Origin: Diphasiastrum complanatum
Taxonomy: Eukaryota > Streptophyta > Lycopodiopsida > Lycopodiales > Lycopodiaceae
NCBI GenBank assembly: GCA_029204225.1
Contig: CM055103.1
Span: 57,026,205 to 57,090,204 of the forward strand
DNA length: 64,000 bases
Direction: 5' to 3'
The position numbers and the translations under genes are program-made. The notes beneath the pieces were generated by a model. That model was not told the origin of the DNA. It was given only the letters and a program-made list of their open reading frames with translations, and did no database searches. Position 1 is the first letter of the stretch. Every line of letters begins with the position of its first letter. Positions 63,823 through 64,000 of the stretch are shown piece by piece.

Positions 63823-64000
63823 AGCTTAAAGAGTTCACTTTTGAACTTGTCAATATGAGAGCCAGAGTATAATAGACGCCAAACTTATTTGTGAGTCCCA
63901 AGATAATTTTAACTTGAGGTAAAATTCAAGCAGTTTAGTCAACCAGTCGTCGCGCATGCCAACCAATAGTATGCTTCCAATCTACCGGACTGGAAATTCA
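63823..64000. other. Sequence upstream of gene 4, to the window edge
   Basis: No ORF supported; would contain the promoter of gene 4 and the rest of the element to the right. Confidence 0.4.

Larger units (their letters stand above)
55400..64000. mobile_element. Putative large DNA transposon with four intron-bearing genes (right end outside window)
   Basis: Gene order: transposase-like (plus), unknown (minus), H3-Ulp1 fusion (plus), unknown (minus). All four have short GT-AG introns and stops that one C-to-T change could have made. Ulp1-like proteases are frequent passengers of eukaryotic DNA transposons (family knowledge), and gene 1 looks like a transposase of an RNase H-fold type. That the four genes form one mobile unit is inference: no terminal inverted repeats or target duplication were seen. 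Alternatives are a decayed cellular cluster or a viral insertion. Confidence 0.5.

Overview
The window looks like nuclear DNA of a land plant with a large, repeat-rich genome. The evidence is several Ty1/copia LTR retrotransposons primed by initiator tRNA-Met (TGGTATCAGAGC next to the LTRs), a plant-type Ty3/gypsy element with a TGGCGCC primer site, and one fasciclin-like (FLA-type) gene. The species cannot be named from the sequence. Almost everything is mobile DNA; I recognised no tRNA, rRNA or CRISPR array.

Layout. 1-3.7 kb: no supported gene. 3.7-5.9 kb: decayed gypsy and copia scraps. 6.88-7.47 kb (minus): the only gene that looks like an intact cellular gene, a single-domain FAS1 protein. 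8-10.7 kb: a short minisatellite, otherwise empty. 10.7-13.3 kb: a broken copia element (K, minus) carrying a 532-bp inverted-repeat element. 13.3 to about 34.3 kb: a nest. Retroelement H (plus), which carries a non-standard ORF, is split by a head-to-tail dimer of one copia family (A and B, minus, sharing the central LTR). B is itself split by a third copy (C, plus). Insertion order by nesting is K, then H, then A/B, then C.

34.3-36.5 kb: two unidentified open frames. 36.5-47.2 kb: a decayed gypsy element G (minus) interrupted in gag by D (38,380-44,810), a complete copia element with apparently identical 655-bp LTRs, a 5-bp target duplication and a 1317-codon gag-pol. 47.2-49.55 kb: a complex satellite-like array with long GA and TA tracts. 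49.56-55.15 kb: copia F (plus) with a truncated copia E2 (minus) inside it.

55.4-64.0 kb is the most unusual part: four intron-containing genes in the order plus, minus, plus, minus, probably one large DNA transposon running off the right edge. They are (1) a transposase-like protein, (2) an unknown protein, (3) a fusion of a divergent histone H3 domain with a C-terminal Ulp1/C48-like cysteine protease, and (4) an unknown protein. Introns have GT-AG ends and are about 50-115 bp. The first readable stop inside each otherwise continuous frame sits at a codon that one C-to-T change would make from CAG, CGA or CAA, as expected of a methylated, silenced element. Genes 2 and 3 diverge from a shared region rich in CACGTG/CACATGTG palindromes and an 81-bp duplication.
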